This document shows positions 18,469-27,288 of a stretch of 48,637 bases of DNA, in pieces (position 1 is the stretch's first letter; each line of letters starts with the position of its first letter). Source of the stretch: Candidatus Helarchaeota ASGARD archaeon Hel_GB_B (GTDB lineage Archaea > Asgardarchaeota > Lokiarchaeia > Helarchaeales > HEL-GB-B); contig SUPR01000014.1 of assembly GCA_005191425.1 (NCBI GenBank), forward strand, positions 1 to 48,637, in the 5' to 3' direction. The translations under genes were made by a program, and so were the position numbers. The notes under the pieces are model-generated. The model saw only the letters and a list, made by a program, of their open reading frames with translations, was not told the origin of the DNA and did no database searches.

Positions 18469-18606
18469 GTGAGTAAAATATCGGAAATATCTGACAAAAA
18501 GAAATTTAAGATTGTAAAAAAAGATTTATTAGTCGGACTTAAATATGCAAGGACTCTTGACGAGATAATTGCATTATTAAAAAGAAAAATTAGAGAATTG
18601 ACATAA
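18469..18606 (+). CDS. 45-residue ORF, paralogous to the N-terminus of the next gene
   Basis: A short frame encodes a basic helical peptide ending in Y-A-R-T-L-D-E-I-I-A-L-L-K-R-K-I-R-E-L. This matches K-A-R-S-L-D-E-I-I-S-I-L-K in the zinc-ribbon protein 15 bases downstream, so it is a real product or a recent duplicate. The only canonical start is a GTG that forms part of the AAGGTG ribosome-binding site; an ATA at 18478 sits six bases after GGTG and may be the true start. Probably co-transcribed with the next gene. Confidence 0.6.
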   Translation: MSKISEISDKKKFKIVKKDLLVGLKYARTLDEIIALLKRKIRELT

Positions 18607-18621
18607 TGGAAGTTTTAAAAT

Positions 18622-18975
18622 ATGTTATCTGATAGAAAAAAATGGGCATTGGTAAGAAAACAATTGTATGTTGCAATTAAAAAAGCTCGGTCATTAGATG
18701 AAATTATTTCCATATTAAAAGACTGGTATGCAGAATTAACAGATTCGGATAGTGAAGACTCAATTCCCCATATAAATGTACAAATTAACCCTTCAGTTGA
18801 AAAGGCATCAGTACCTTCAGAAACTACTTCTGAAATGTTCGAGGCTCCTGAAGAATTTAAAAGGGAAAATTTAGAAGAGAAAGTTGAATTAATAACATGT
18901 CCCCATTGTGGAGAAAAAATTGAATATACTCAAGGGACTGTCTTTTGTCCAAATTGTGGTATGCCCATAGATTAA
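18622..18975 (+). CDS. Small zinc-ribbon protein with N-terminal helical motif
   Basis: 117 residues. The N-terminal ~45 form a helical unit shared with the preceding 45-aa ORF (K-K-A-R-S-L-D-E-I-I). A Ser/Glu/Pro-rich acidic linker (about 45-90) follows, then a C-terminal zinc ribbon with C-P-H-C-G at about 93-97 and C-P-N-C-G at about 109-113. The layout suggests a small adaptor. It overlaps the convergent TPR gene by 4 bases. Function unknown. Confidence 0.7.
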   Translation: MLSDRKKWALVRKQLYVAIKKARSLDEIISILKDWYAELTDSDSEDSIPHINVQINPSVEKASVPSETTSEMFEAPEEFKRENLEEKVELITCPHCGEKIEYTQGTVFCPNCGMPID

Positions 18976-19685
18976 TACATATATTCTGGTAGAGTATTCA
19001 AAATTCTTTGAATTCGCTGGGCTAAATCATTATTACCTGTTTGTTTGCATATTTCTAAACCTTTTTTTAATGTATCTTCAGCTTTATTGTAATTTTCAAT
19101 TGTTATTAAAGCTGAACCTAAATAATACAAGATAGTAGCTCGTTCAGATATAATTTCTGGGTCATTTGAATTTTTAGTCATTTGAAATGCTTTTTCCAAT
19201 GTTTCTATTACTTCATTGGGGTCTCCGAATTTACTTGTGGCTATTGGAAGGTAAAAATTTCTGATATCTTCTATGGAATATATTTTTTCAGGTAATTTAT
19301 CTTTTGTAATCTTTTCAGTTTCAGATTTAAAAGCTTCTATAGAGTCTATTTTTGCAAGTTCAATTAATTTGTCAATGAAATCTCGCGGGTCCTTTTTTAT
19401 TTCCTTTAATTTTTTATCAAGTTCATTTAAATTATTGACAAGAAAAGAGTTGGATGCTTTATTTGCAATAAGAAGTCCCTTTTTAATAAATTTCTCAGCT
19501 GCAGAAAAGTTATTTATATAAATATTTATAAGCGCAGAATAATAAAAAATAAGTGTCCTGAATGTAGTATTATTCATTAAATCTTTTACATCAATTACCT
19601 TTTTAATTCTAAGCAGAGCATCATCAAAATGTTGACTTGTTATATCCGTTTTTATCGTATCAAAAAATTTATATATTTTCTCTAT
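18972..19685 (-). CDS. TPR-repeat protein with non-canonical start
   Basis: TPR solenoid with repeats visible as L-I-F-Y-Y-S-A-L-I-N-I-Y, then I-L-Y-Y-L-G-S-A-L-I-T-I-E-N-Y-N-K-A-E-D-T-L-K-K-G. The first in-frame ATG (19577) lies inside a repeat. The frame stays open and TPR-like for at least 36 more codons upstream (H-F-D-D-A-L-L-R-I-K-K-V), with no ATG, GTG or TTG there. I place the start at ATA 19683-19685, six bases after GGGGCG; that gives 237 residues. The gene converges on the zinc-ribbon gene. Likely a cytoplasmic scaffold. Confidence 0.7.
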   Translation of the reverse strand: MEKIYKFFDTIKTDITSQHFDDALLRIKKVIDVKDLMNNTTFRTLIFYYSALINIYINNFSAAEKFIKKGLLIANKASNSFLVNNLNELDKKLKEIKKDPRDFIDKLIELAKIDSIEAFKSETEKITKDKLPEKIYSIEDIRNFYLPIATSKFGDPNEVIETLEKAFQMTKNSNDPEIISERATILYYLGSALITIENYNKAEDTLKKGLEICKQTGNNDLAQRIQRILNTLPEYMY

Positions 19686-19844
19686 TTTTAACGCCCCATT
19701 TATACTTTTAATAAATATAGACGATAATAATATACAATTGGAGAACTCAATTATATAATTTTTTATTTTTTCATTTCATAAATTCTGAAGAAAAATTTGA
19801 AAATTGATTTTTATTAAGTGATAATATTTTGAATTGTTTAATTA

Positions 19845-21485
19845 TTATTTAAATTGTATAACCATACCGGGCAATTCTTCGGTGAGTTTTCCTTCGTCCA
19901 TCACAACTTTTCCATTTACAATGACCTTATGGATACCTTTTGGAAATGATATAGGGTTCTGGTGTGTTGCTGTATCAATAACTGTATCTGGGTCAAAAAT
20001 AACAATATCTGCTTTAAAATCTTCTTTTATTATTCCTCTATCATCAATAGAAAATTTTTTAGCAGGGAAACCTGTCATTTTGTAAATTGCTTCTTCAAGA
20101 GAAATAATTTGTGATTGGCGGGCGCACCTACCTAAAATCCGAGGATAAGTACCTAATACTCTGGGGTGAGGTTTTCCCACATTTGGACATAAATTATCCG
20201 TTGAAAACATTAAATATGGTGATTTCATGAGTTTAATTACATCTTTTTTTTTCATTAAGAACATTGAGATTAATATAGCACCTTCTTCCTCTCTTAATAA
20301 ATTTAAAGTTGCATTATATATATCAACGCCTGGGTATAACGTGTTAATGACATTTTCTAATGTTTTTCCTTCAAATTCGTGTTTATACTTCATGGACGTA
20401 ATTATCACTTTTTTCTGTAATTTGTCCATTATCAGTTTCATCCAGACCATTTTTGGGATAAACCGTAGAAACCATGGAATACCGACCATTTTCCACAATG
20501 TATTTTTAAACTCATTAATTATTCGTTTTCTATTTACGGGTGATGTAAGATTTTGTCTAAAAGCTTTATCGCCGCCATCAAATACCCAAGGTTGTAGTAA
20601 TCCACTCAATACGCTATTTGCAGCTGTATATGGGTACATATCTCCGTTTACATCTACACCGAACTCTCGTGCATTTTTAATCATTTTATTTATTTTTTTT
20701 ATGATATATTTTGTAAATATACTACCTGCAACTTTAACATGTGAAATTTCGACAGAAGCACCTGTACTTTTCCCAATTTCAAGAGCTTCATTTATAGCTT
20801 TTATAATACCTCTACCTTCATCTCTAATATGAGTGGAATAGATTCCACCATATTCACCGACCACTTTAGTTAATTCAATTAATTCATTTGTTGTTGTTAT
20901 GGAGCCTGGTGGGTAGATCAAACCTGTGGAGATACCAAAAGCTCCATCTTCCATTCCTTCTCGGACTATCTGTTTCATCTGTTTTAGTTCATCATCGTTA
21001 GGCTCTTGGTTGTCCATTCCCATTACATATACTCTAACATTACCTTGAGGAATTAAAAACCCAATATTCAGTGTGCAACCATTTTTATTAATGTAATTCA
21101 TAAAATCACTAATTCTATTAAAGAATTCAATATTTAATGACCCTAAAATAAACGAAATATAATTTTGGTAGTAATTTCTCACTGTTTCATTCATTGGTGC
21201 GAGTCCAATTCCACAATTACCAACAATTTCTGTAGTAATTCCTTGCATAATACTATATTTAGCGTATTTGTCTAACAAATATGAAAAATCAAAATGAGAG
21301 TGGACATCTATGAACCCCGGGCAAACAACTTTTTTACTTGCGTTAATCACCAAATCAGCAGTTTCTGAAGTATTACCGGTTTGAATATTAGTAATTATTC
21401 CTTTATCTATTAGTATATTCCCAGAGAACCTGTTATTCCCTGTTCCGTCTATGATTATTCCATTTTTTATTAGAATATCGGTCAT
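19845..21485 (-). CDS. N-acyl-D-amino-acid deacylase (D-aminoacylase family amidohydrolase)
   Basis: A 546-residue metal-dependent amidohydrolase. It shows the N-terminal composite-domain motif D-G-T-G, the metal-binding H62-S-H64-F-D-F, and G-N-C91-G-I-G-L-A-P, where D-aminoacylases use a Cys metal ligand. Further motifs are S-T-H-I-R-D-E-G, E-I-S-H-V-K and a late S-T-D-N. These enzymes hydrolyse N-acyl-D-amino acids or related dihydropyrimidine-like substrates. A GGTTG ribosome-binding site precedes the ATG. No signal peptide, so probably cytoplasmic. It lies downstream of the acyl-CoA synthetase on the same strand (about 130 bases), so it could be co-expressed. Confidence 0.87.
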   Translation of the reverse strand: MTDILIKNGIIIDGTGNNRFSGNILIDKGIITNIQTGNTSETADLVINASKKVVCPGFIDVHSHFDFSYLLDKYAKYSIMQGITTEIVGNCGIGLAPMNETVRNYYQNYISFILGSLNIEFFNRISDFMNYINKNGCTLNIGFLIPQGNVRVYVMGMDNQEPNDDELKQMKQIVREGMEDGAFGISTGLIYPPGSITTTNELIELTKVVGEYGGIYSTHIRDEGRGIIKAINEALEIGKSTGASVEISHVKVAGSIFTKYIIKKINKMIKNAREFGVDVNGDMYPYTAANSVLSGLLQPWVFDGGDKAFRQNLTSPVNRKRIINEFKNTLWKMVGIPWFLRFIPKMVWMKLIMDKLQKKVIITSMKYKHEFEGKTLENVINTLYPGVDIYNATLNLLREEEGAILISMFLMKKKDVIKLMKSPYLMFSTDNLCPNVGKPHPRVLGTYPRILGRCARQSQIISLEEAIYKMTGFPAKKFSIDDRGIIKEDFKADIVIFDPDTVIDTATHQNPISFPKGIHKVIVNGKVVMDEGKLTEELPGMVIQFK

Positions 21486-21617
21486 ATTTTCAACCTATAT
21501 TCGATAAATATTAAGTGAAATCATATTCATCAATATAATATAAAAAAATTTAGTATCAAATAAAAATTAAAAAGTAAAAAAAATTGAATAAAATTAGACA
21601 TGAATTTTTTTGTTTTT

Positions 21618-23369
21618 TTAGCTGGATTTTTTTTGTTTTTTTAATTCTTTTTGTAATAAAGCTCTCCTCATGACTTTTCCAACTGGTGTTTTTGGTATCA
21701 TTCCTACAAATTCTACAATTCTTGGCCATTTATAACCAGCCATTTTTTCTTTAGCCCAATCGATGATTTCTTGTTCAGTAATTTTACCTTGATATTCAGG
21801 TTTCAATTTAATAAAGGCTTTAATTTTTTCTCCGACAATTTCATCTGGGTCTGGGACGCCAATAACTGCACATTCAAGAACTGCTGGATGCTCATAAAGT
21901 GATTCTTCAACTTCCGCCGGTAATATTCGGTATCCTTTATATTTTATTTGTTCTTTTGTCCTGCCTACTATATAAAAAAAGCCTTTTTCGTCCATATAAG
22001 CTATATCTCCAGTTCTTAGCCAGATATTTCCGTTCTCGTCTTCAACAAGTGTATCTTTTGTAGCTTCAGGATTTTTCCAATAACCTTTCATAACTTGAGG
22101 GCCTCTTATTAATAATTCACCGCGTTCTCCGACTTTCAATTCAGTAATATAATCTGGGGGTTGGACTATTTTTGCGTCAGTGTCAATTATTGGAAAACTA
22201 ATACTCTCTGGATTAATATCTTCCCAGCAGGCAGCTACTGTGCACATGCAAGTGACTTCTGTGAGGCCATATGCATTTACTACTTTTAATCCTGTTTTGT
22301 CATGCCAAATTTTTGCTACTTTTGGCGGGAGGGCAGCAGCTCCGGATGCGCTAAATTCCAAGGACGAAAGGTCGCTTTTTTTAAAGTTTGGATGGTTAAT
22401 TAAAAAATTGTACATTGTGGGAATACCCGAAAATGTCGCAAGTTTATATCTATCTATCATTTTAAGGACTTCCCCAGCATCAAAACTAGAATAAATTATC
22501 AAGCTAATCACTCCTAACACGCATGAATTAAGGACAAAAAAACCCATTCCATGACATAGTGGATTACAAGTTAATGACCTCACTTTTCCCAATTCTGCGA
22601 GAGTCTCTTCAACTGAGCCTCTCCATGAACCAGCAACACCTGTATATAAAAATTGAAACGAATTTGATAGAATATTTGAGTGCGTTAACATAACGCCTTT
22701 TGGGAGACCTGTCGTCCCACCTGTAAATAATAGTGCACCCAAATCCTCCTTAATATTAATATTGACCTTTGGAAATAATGGGCGATACTTTTCAAGCAGT
22801 TTTTTAATAGTTATTTCATCAGGTTTGTCTGATGATATTTTAATTATATTTTCAACATTTGCTTCTTTACATGCGCGTTTTACTGTTCCAAATAATCTCT
22901 CATCCGTAATGAAAACTTTTATTATTCCCGATGAATTAACAATATGAGCAACTTCCTTTTTTTTCAATAACGGATTTACAGGAATTAGGATACCCCCTGA
23001 TTGACTTGAGGCATAAACTGCAAAAATATATTCTGGACAATTTGGAGTCATAATTGCTATTCCATCGCCTTTTTTAATTCCAAATTCGTTCATAAATACA
23101 TTTGTTAATACATCTACATAATAGGAAGTTTCATAAAATGTATATTTATCATTAGTCTGGGGAAAATGCATCATTATGTTATTGGGGAAATCTAACGCGG
23201 ATTTTTTTAATAAACAATGAAAACCTTCAAGTTCTGGATATTTTAAAGTTTTTGGGATATAATCTGGTCTATTTTTAAGCCAAGGTCTACCCGGTCTGAC
23301 CCATGGACTTTCATGGTCAAAATCTGCTACTTCCAGGCGATCATAATCACATCTTTCTTCATTAGACAA
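21618..23369 (-). CDS. AMP-forming acyl-CoA synthetase
   Basis: ANL-superfamily adenylating enzyme of 583 residues that activates a carboxylic (probably fatty) acid to its CoA thioester through an acyl-AMP. Visible motifs are the P-loop F-T-G-G-T-T-G-L-P-K-G (A3), N-A-Y-G-L-T-E (A5), R-T-G-D-I-A-Y (A7), the hinge region, and the C-terminal catalytic Lys in P-V-G-K-V-M-R-R (A10). The start is TTG, set by GGGTG seven bases upstream. It has a plus-strand relative at 28.8 kb. Chain-length specificity cannot be read from sequence. Confidence 0.92.
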   Translation of the reverse strand: MSNEERCDYDRLEVADFDHESPWVRPGRPWLKNRPDYIPKTLKYPELEGFHCLLKKSALDFPNNIMMHFPQTNDKYTFYETSYYVDVLTNVFMNEFGIKKGDGIAIMTPNCPEYIFAVYASSQSGGILIPVNPLLKKKEVAHIVNSSGIIKVFITDERLFGTVKRACKEANVENIIKISSDKPDEITIKKLLEKYRPLFPKVNINIKEDLGALLFTGGTTGLPKGVMLTHSNILSNSFQFLYTGVAGSWRGSVEETLAELGKVRSLTCNPLCHGMGFFVLNSCVLGVISLIIYSSFDAGEVLKMIDRYKLATFSGIPTMYNFLINHPNFKKSDLSSLEFSASGAAALPPKVAKIWHDKTGLKVVNAYGLTEVTCMCTVAACWEDINPESISFPIIDTDAKIVQPPDYITELKVGERGELLIRGPQVMKGYWKNPEATKDTLVEDENGNIWLRTGDIAYMDEKGFFYIVGRTKEQIKYKGYRILPAEVEESLYEHPAVLECAVIGVPDPDEIVGEKIKAFIKLKPEYQGKITEQEIIDWAKEKMAGYKWPRIVEFVGMIPKTPVGKVMRRALLQKELKKQKKSS

Positions 23370-23434
23370 ACGAATTCACCCTTACAAAATAAAAATTAAT
23401 TTGATTAGTATTATTGAATTTTTATTAAAAATTT

Positions 23435-23520
23435 AATTAATTAATATTATTAATAATAAATATTAAATAGATTGATAAATTTAACATTTGAAGATTTATT
23501 ATTATTACTAATAATTAATT
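23435..23520. repeat. Imperfect inverted repeat, two 27-base arms
   Basis: Arms 23435-23461 and 23494-23520 match in inverted orientation at 24 of 27 positions with a 32-base spacer, in the gap between the divergent acyl-CoA synthetase and the membrane-protein gene. Both arms are A/T only apart from one base, so chance similarity in a low-complexity region is possible. A dyad operator for divergent promoters is the other reading. Confidence 0.35.
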
Positions 23521-23555
23521 AAAGAAATCATTAATCAACAAGGCGTTTTTATAAA

Positions 23556-24575
23556 ATGAATCAAGAAATTGACCATAATTCTGAATCAATAAAGTCTATA
23601 TACCACCAAATACAGGGATTTTTTAAGAATCCATTTGATTATAAATTAAGCCTTAAATCATTATCCTGGTATTTAATAGCTTTAGTAAGTTGTTATTTAA
23701 TTTCAAGTTTATTTCATGGTAGTATAAATATTCCAGTTAATATAAGTGAACTACCAAATGGTGCTGGACAATTTTTTCCGTTTCCCTTACCTGATATAAT
23801 CGAACTTATTTTTATGGGTCCAATATTCACTCTAATCTATTTTATTATAATGAAAATAATGATAAAAAAAATTAAGATTGAAAAAAAGCGAGATTCTTAT
23901 ATTTCAGAATTTTTGGAGCTTATAAGTATTTTATTAGTGGGAATATTGGTAGCTGGACATTTTATCCATGTAACTTATAACTATGCAAGTCATCTTTATG
24001 ATTTACAATTTGGTGGATATGATACTTCTAATTTATTTTTATTTTTATATTGGTCTGACGAATGGTTAGGACATCATCTTATTCATTTTGCATTTTTTTT
24101 CCAGATAATTTTATTTTTAATAGTTGAATATAAGCTTAACGATCATAAAATTATGAGTTGGGACGAAATCGCTCTTTCTGTTTCATTAGGGATTGGTCTA
24201 TTTATTTTATTGGGATGGGCTACTTATGAAGGGCAATGTACTTTTCCATTAATGCTACTTTGCTTCATTTTATTAATTGTAGAAATAATTATTATTTTAA
24301 TAAAAAGGTTAAACCCACTAAGATTTCCTCTTATTTTCATTACAATGATCTCAAATATAATTGTAGTCGGATTCTATTTTTTCTGGATATTTAGTTATGG
24401 AATTAAACCATATTATCCTTTTATATATCAGCCGTCCGAGTTGAGCAATTACTTTGACCCGGTAAATCATTTATTAGAAATTTTTATTATAATTGCAATA
24501 ATTTATTTATCTCTTTTTACAATAAAATTTATCAAAAATTATAAAAAGAAGGACTTAAAAAATGAACCCAAATGA
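23556..24575 (+). CDS. Multi-pass membrane protein of unknown function
   Basis: 339 residues with about eight hydrophobic segments. A distinctive His/Trp cluster lies in the middle (H-F-I-H-V-T-Y-N-Y-A-S-H-L-Y and W-S-D-E-W-L-G-H-H-L-I-H), which could bind metal or haem within the membrane. I do not recognise the family. The ATG follows an AAGGCG site. Its last 14 bases overlap the nitroreductase gene, indicating translational coupling and perhaps a shared redox role (inference). Confidence 0.7.
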   Translation: MNQEIDHNSESIKSIYHQIQGFFKNPFDYKLSLKSLSWYLIALVSCYLISSLFHGSINIPVNISELPNGAGQFFPFPLPDIIELIFMGPIFTLIYFIIMKIMIKKIKIEKKRDSYISEFLELISILLVGILVAGHFIHVTYNYASHLYDLQFGGYDTSNLFLFLYWSDEWLGHHLIHFAFFFQIILFLIVEYKLNDHKIMSWDEIALSVSLGIGLFILLGWATYEGQCTFPLMLLCFILLIVEIIIILIKRLNPLRFPLIFITMISNIIVVGFYFFWIFSYGIKPYYPFIYQPSELSNYFDPVNHLLEIFIIIAIIYLSLFTIKFIKNYKKKDLKNEPK

Positions 24576-25062
24576 AATTTTAGAATTAATGAAAAATAGG
24601 CGGTCAATTAGAGAATATACGGATACACCGATATCTAATGAAGATATTAATATGATATTAGAAGCAGCTCGATGGTGTCAAAGTGGGAGTAATAAGCAGC
24701 CATGGCGATTTATTGTGATTAAAAATAAAAATATAATAGAAAAACTTGCAAAATTAGCTAAATATGGCCACTTTGTTAAACGAGCTCCTGTTGTAATTGC
24801 CGTTGTATCTAATAAAAAAGTATCACCAAAATGGTATATTCATGACTCTTCAATGGCAGCTCATCAAATTTGTCTAATGGTATCTGCTCTGGGATTGGGC
24901 ACTTGTTGGATAGGGAGTTTAGACCGTGATAAAGGTGCAGAATTATTAGGTCTCTCAAAAGATGAATTTCTCACAACAATTCTACCTATTGGACACCCCC
25001 AGAAAATTCCTAAACCAACACCTCGAAAACCATTAGAAAAAATCGTTTCTTATTTAGATTAG
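24562..25062 (+). CDS. Nitroreductase family protein
   Basis: Compact FMN-binding nitroreductase-family protein of 166 residues. It starts with the family signature R-R-S-I-R-E-Y, followed by G-S-N-K-Q-P-W-R-F (FMN phosphate/ring contacts) and the C-terminal G-L-G-T-C-W-I-G motif. Members reduce nitro groups, quinones or flavins, or act in dehalogenation; the substrate is open. AAGGA lies upstream of the ATG, inside the preceding membrane-protein gene, so the two form an operon. Confidence 0.9.
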   Translation: MNPNEILELMKNRRSIREYTDTPISNEDINMILEAARWCQSGSNKQPWRFIVIKNKNIIEKLAKLAKYGHFVKRAPVVIAVVSNKKVSPKWYIHDSSMAAHQICLMVSALGLGTCWIGSLDRDKGAELLGLSKDEFLTTILPIGHPQKIPKPTPRKPLEKIVSYLD

Positions 25063-25238
25063 TGGTGCAAGTTAATTAAAAAACTGTAATTTAACCTAAA
25101 ATTCAACTTCATTTTTTCTTGTCCAACCGTTAAAAAGTTTTTAAAAAAATTCATGTTCAATATTAAAAAGCATAAATTCTAGATATATCTTTTATTTTAC
25201 ATTACTTTTTATAAACAAAATTAAAGAAAATAACAAAA

Positions 25239-27036
25239 ATGGAAAACGAAAATCTGAATAAAGACCAAAAGGTCAAACAAAAATCAAAAAGGACTGATGT
25301 TTTTAAAAAATCTGGCAGTTCAAGAGTAATCGCTTCTGCAAGTTGGACTATATTAATAGCTGTTATCGGTGCAATCATGTTATTTATTTATCAAGTAATT
25401 GCCGGAAATTATTATGGAGAAAGTGGTGGGCTTTCATATTTTAGTGTGACAGCTGCGATCCTTGCCATTTCAACTGCTATAAGTGTTGGGACTGGACAAG
25501 CTTTTATTAAAATTGGAAAAGAGCGATACACAATTGATGGAATAGAAAAAGGTAATATTAAAATAATTCAAATGTCTAAAATCAATATGTTATTTGGGTT
25601 GATTATTACTGGAGTCGTCCTAATAATTTCGGTATTTAATTTTACTGATCCAGTATTTTTCATAATATTAATTGGAGCTTCAAGTGGCATCTTAATCACT
25701 TATATTAAAGATATTTTAGGAAATATGCTGGGAACTCTTAATCGGTTTGATATGTTAGCCATAGTTGGAGGTATTTATGGAGTTATTGTCTGTATTTTTG
25801 GTTTCTTGATTATTTCTTTGAATTTACCGCCTCAATTTCTAGCTTTTATTCCTACTATTATGATAATTATAATGTTAGCCCTGTCAATTTTTTTCTACAA
25901 TAAAATTAAGACTGTTAGTTTTAAGGATTTATTTTTTAGCTTGAAAAAATTTCCGATTGAAAAACGGTTTGCAAAACATTATATTATTTATGGAATTGAA
26001 TGCACAATCAGTAATTTGGTAGTATTTGGTATTTTTTCTCATATTGTGTTAATAATGACTTTTATATGCTATAATTATTGGGGTACTTTTTTAGGGATCA
26101 CAACTAGTGTCCTAAATATGACTCAAATTCTTACATTAATTGATTCTTTTGTTTTTATCGAAGTTGCTTTGATTTTTTTTTTCAGGTCCATTAAATGTTG
26201 AAGTCAGTGAAGCTTACGCAAAAAAAGATTATATAACAATGGAAAAATCAATAAATGCAGTTGGAAGGATTGGTATAATTATTGCACTTCCTATATCTTT
26301 AGCCATGACTTTTATGGCACCTCAATTAATCAAAATGTTTGCTTTAGGGTCGGTATCAAAAGGTTCTCCTCCAATATTAGACCCTTCCTTATTCTTTCAA
26401 GCATGGCTTACACTCTCTATAACTTCATTTGGTCAAGCTTTCTATGGATTAGCATGTATATTTGGAGCTGCTCTAATTGGGGCAGGAAAAGCTAAAAAGG
26501 CAGCAATGGGCTTCGGTATATCCGCAGTCCTTCTTTTTTTAAGTACTCCTGCATTAATTTTTCTGGTCGGTATTATTGATGATTATTTCCCTATTTTTGG
26601 CGTTTCTACATATTCATTAATTGGAACTGGATTTGCATTTTTATTAAGTGGAATATTTGTATTACCTTATTTAGCTCGGGCTACGAAAACTGTTCTTAAA
26701 ATTAAATATGATCTACGAGTTAAAAGATTAATCCCATGTTTAATTATCCTTGCAATATATCTTATTTTAATACCAATTGATTCTGGAGCTTCATTTTTAC
26801 TAAATTATTTTCCCACTCTTGGATTTGATCTTTTAAAGTTAATTCTCTTAACAATATTTCTTCTTATAGGGACTCTTATTAGTGGCGTTTCACTATGCTT
26901 TTTTGGAGTGATCGGAAAAGGTGATGGTAATATTTTAAGAGATACATTTGCTTCATTTAAAATGGGGATATTAGCTAAAATCATAATTAAAATCGGAAAA
27001 TTTATCTACTACTTAAATCCAATGAACCCTAAATGA
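25239..27036 (+). pseudogene. Polysaccharide/lipid flippase (MATE/Wzx-like) interrupted by a frameshift at a T10 run
   Basis: Two adjacent frames (25239-26201 and the continuation through 27036) together encode one multi-pass transporter of about 598 residues and about 14 helices. It resembles the polysaccharide-flippase branch of the MOP superfamily. The break is at ten consecutive T at 26173-26182. With nine T the reading continues I-F-F-S-G-P-L-N-V-E-V-S-E-A-Y-A directly into the second part, whose first 20 or so codons have no start. Causes could be an assembly homopolymer error, a real mutation, or transcriptional slippage. Both halves look well conserved, so I favour error or slippage over old decay. 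It would move lipid-linked sugars or polyprenyl carriers across the membrane. Confidence 0.7.
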
Positions 27037-27073
27037 ATTAAACAATGAGATAATTATAAATAAGATGTATTTG

Positions 27074-27097
27074 ACCTTTTAGTATACTTAAAAAGGT
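27074..27097. terminator. Hairpin with T-rich tail, possible terminator
   Basis: ACCTTTT (27074-27080) and AAAAGGT (27091-27097) form a 7-base stem around a loop containing the 8-base palindrome AGTATACT. A T-rich stretch (TTACTTCTTTTT) follows. It lies 38 bases after the flippase stop. Could instead be an operator. Confidence 0.35.
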
Positions 27098-27288
27098 GTA
27101 TTTACTTCTTTTTAATTTAAAAAATTCAATCATTTCTATTCATAAGTGCTTTTAATTTCTTGTTCAATCATATTCATAATATGCAATTAAATATGATTAA
27201 TAAAGCTATACTAATAATTTAAAAAGAAATAGTAATAAAAAATTGGGTATATTATTAATTTAATTAAATGGTATTTGTGTGAATTTAA

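Noticed and set aside
20227-20832. 201-codon plus-strand frame opposite the deacylase
   Set aside because: Antisense to a gene with clear catalytic motifs; no start signals.
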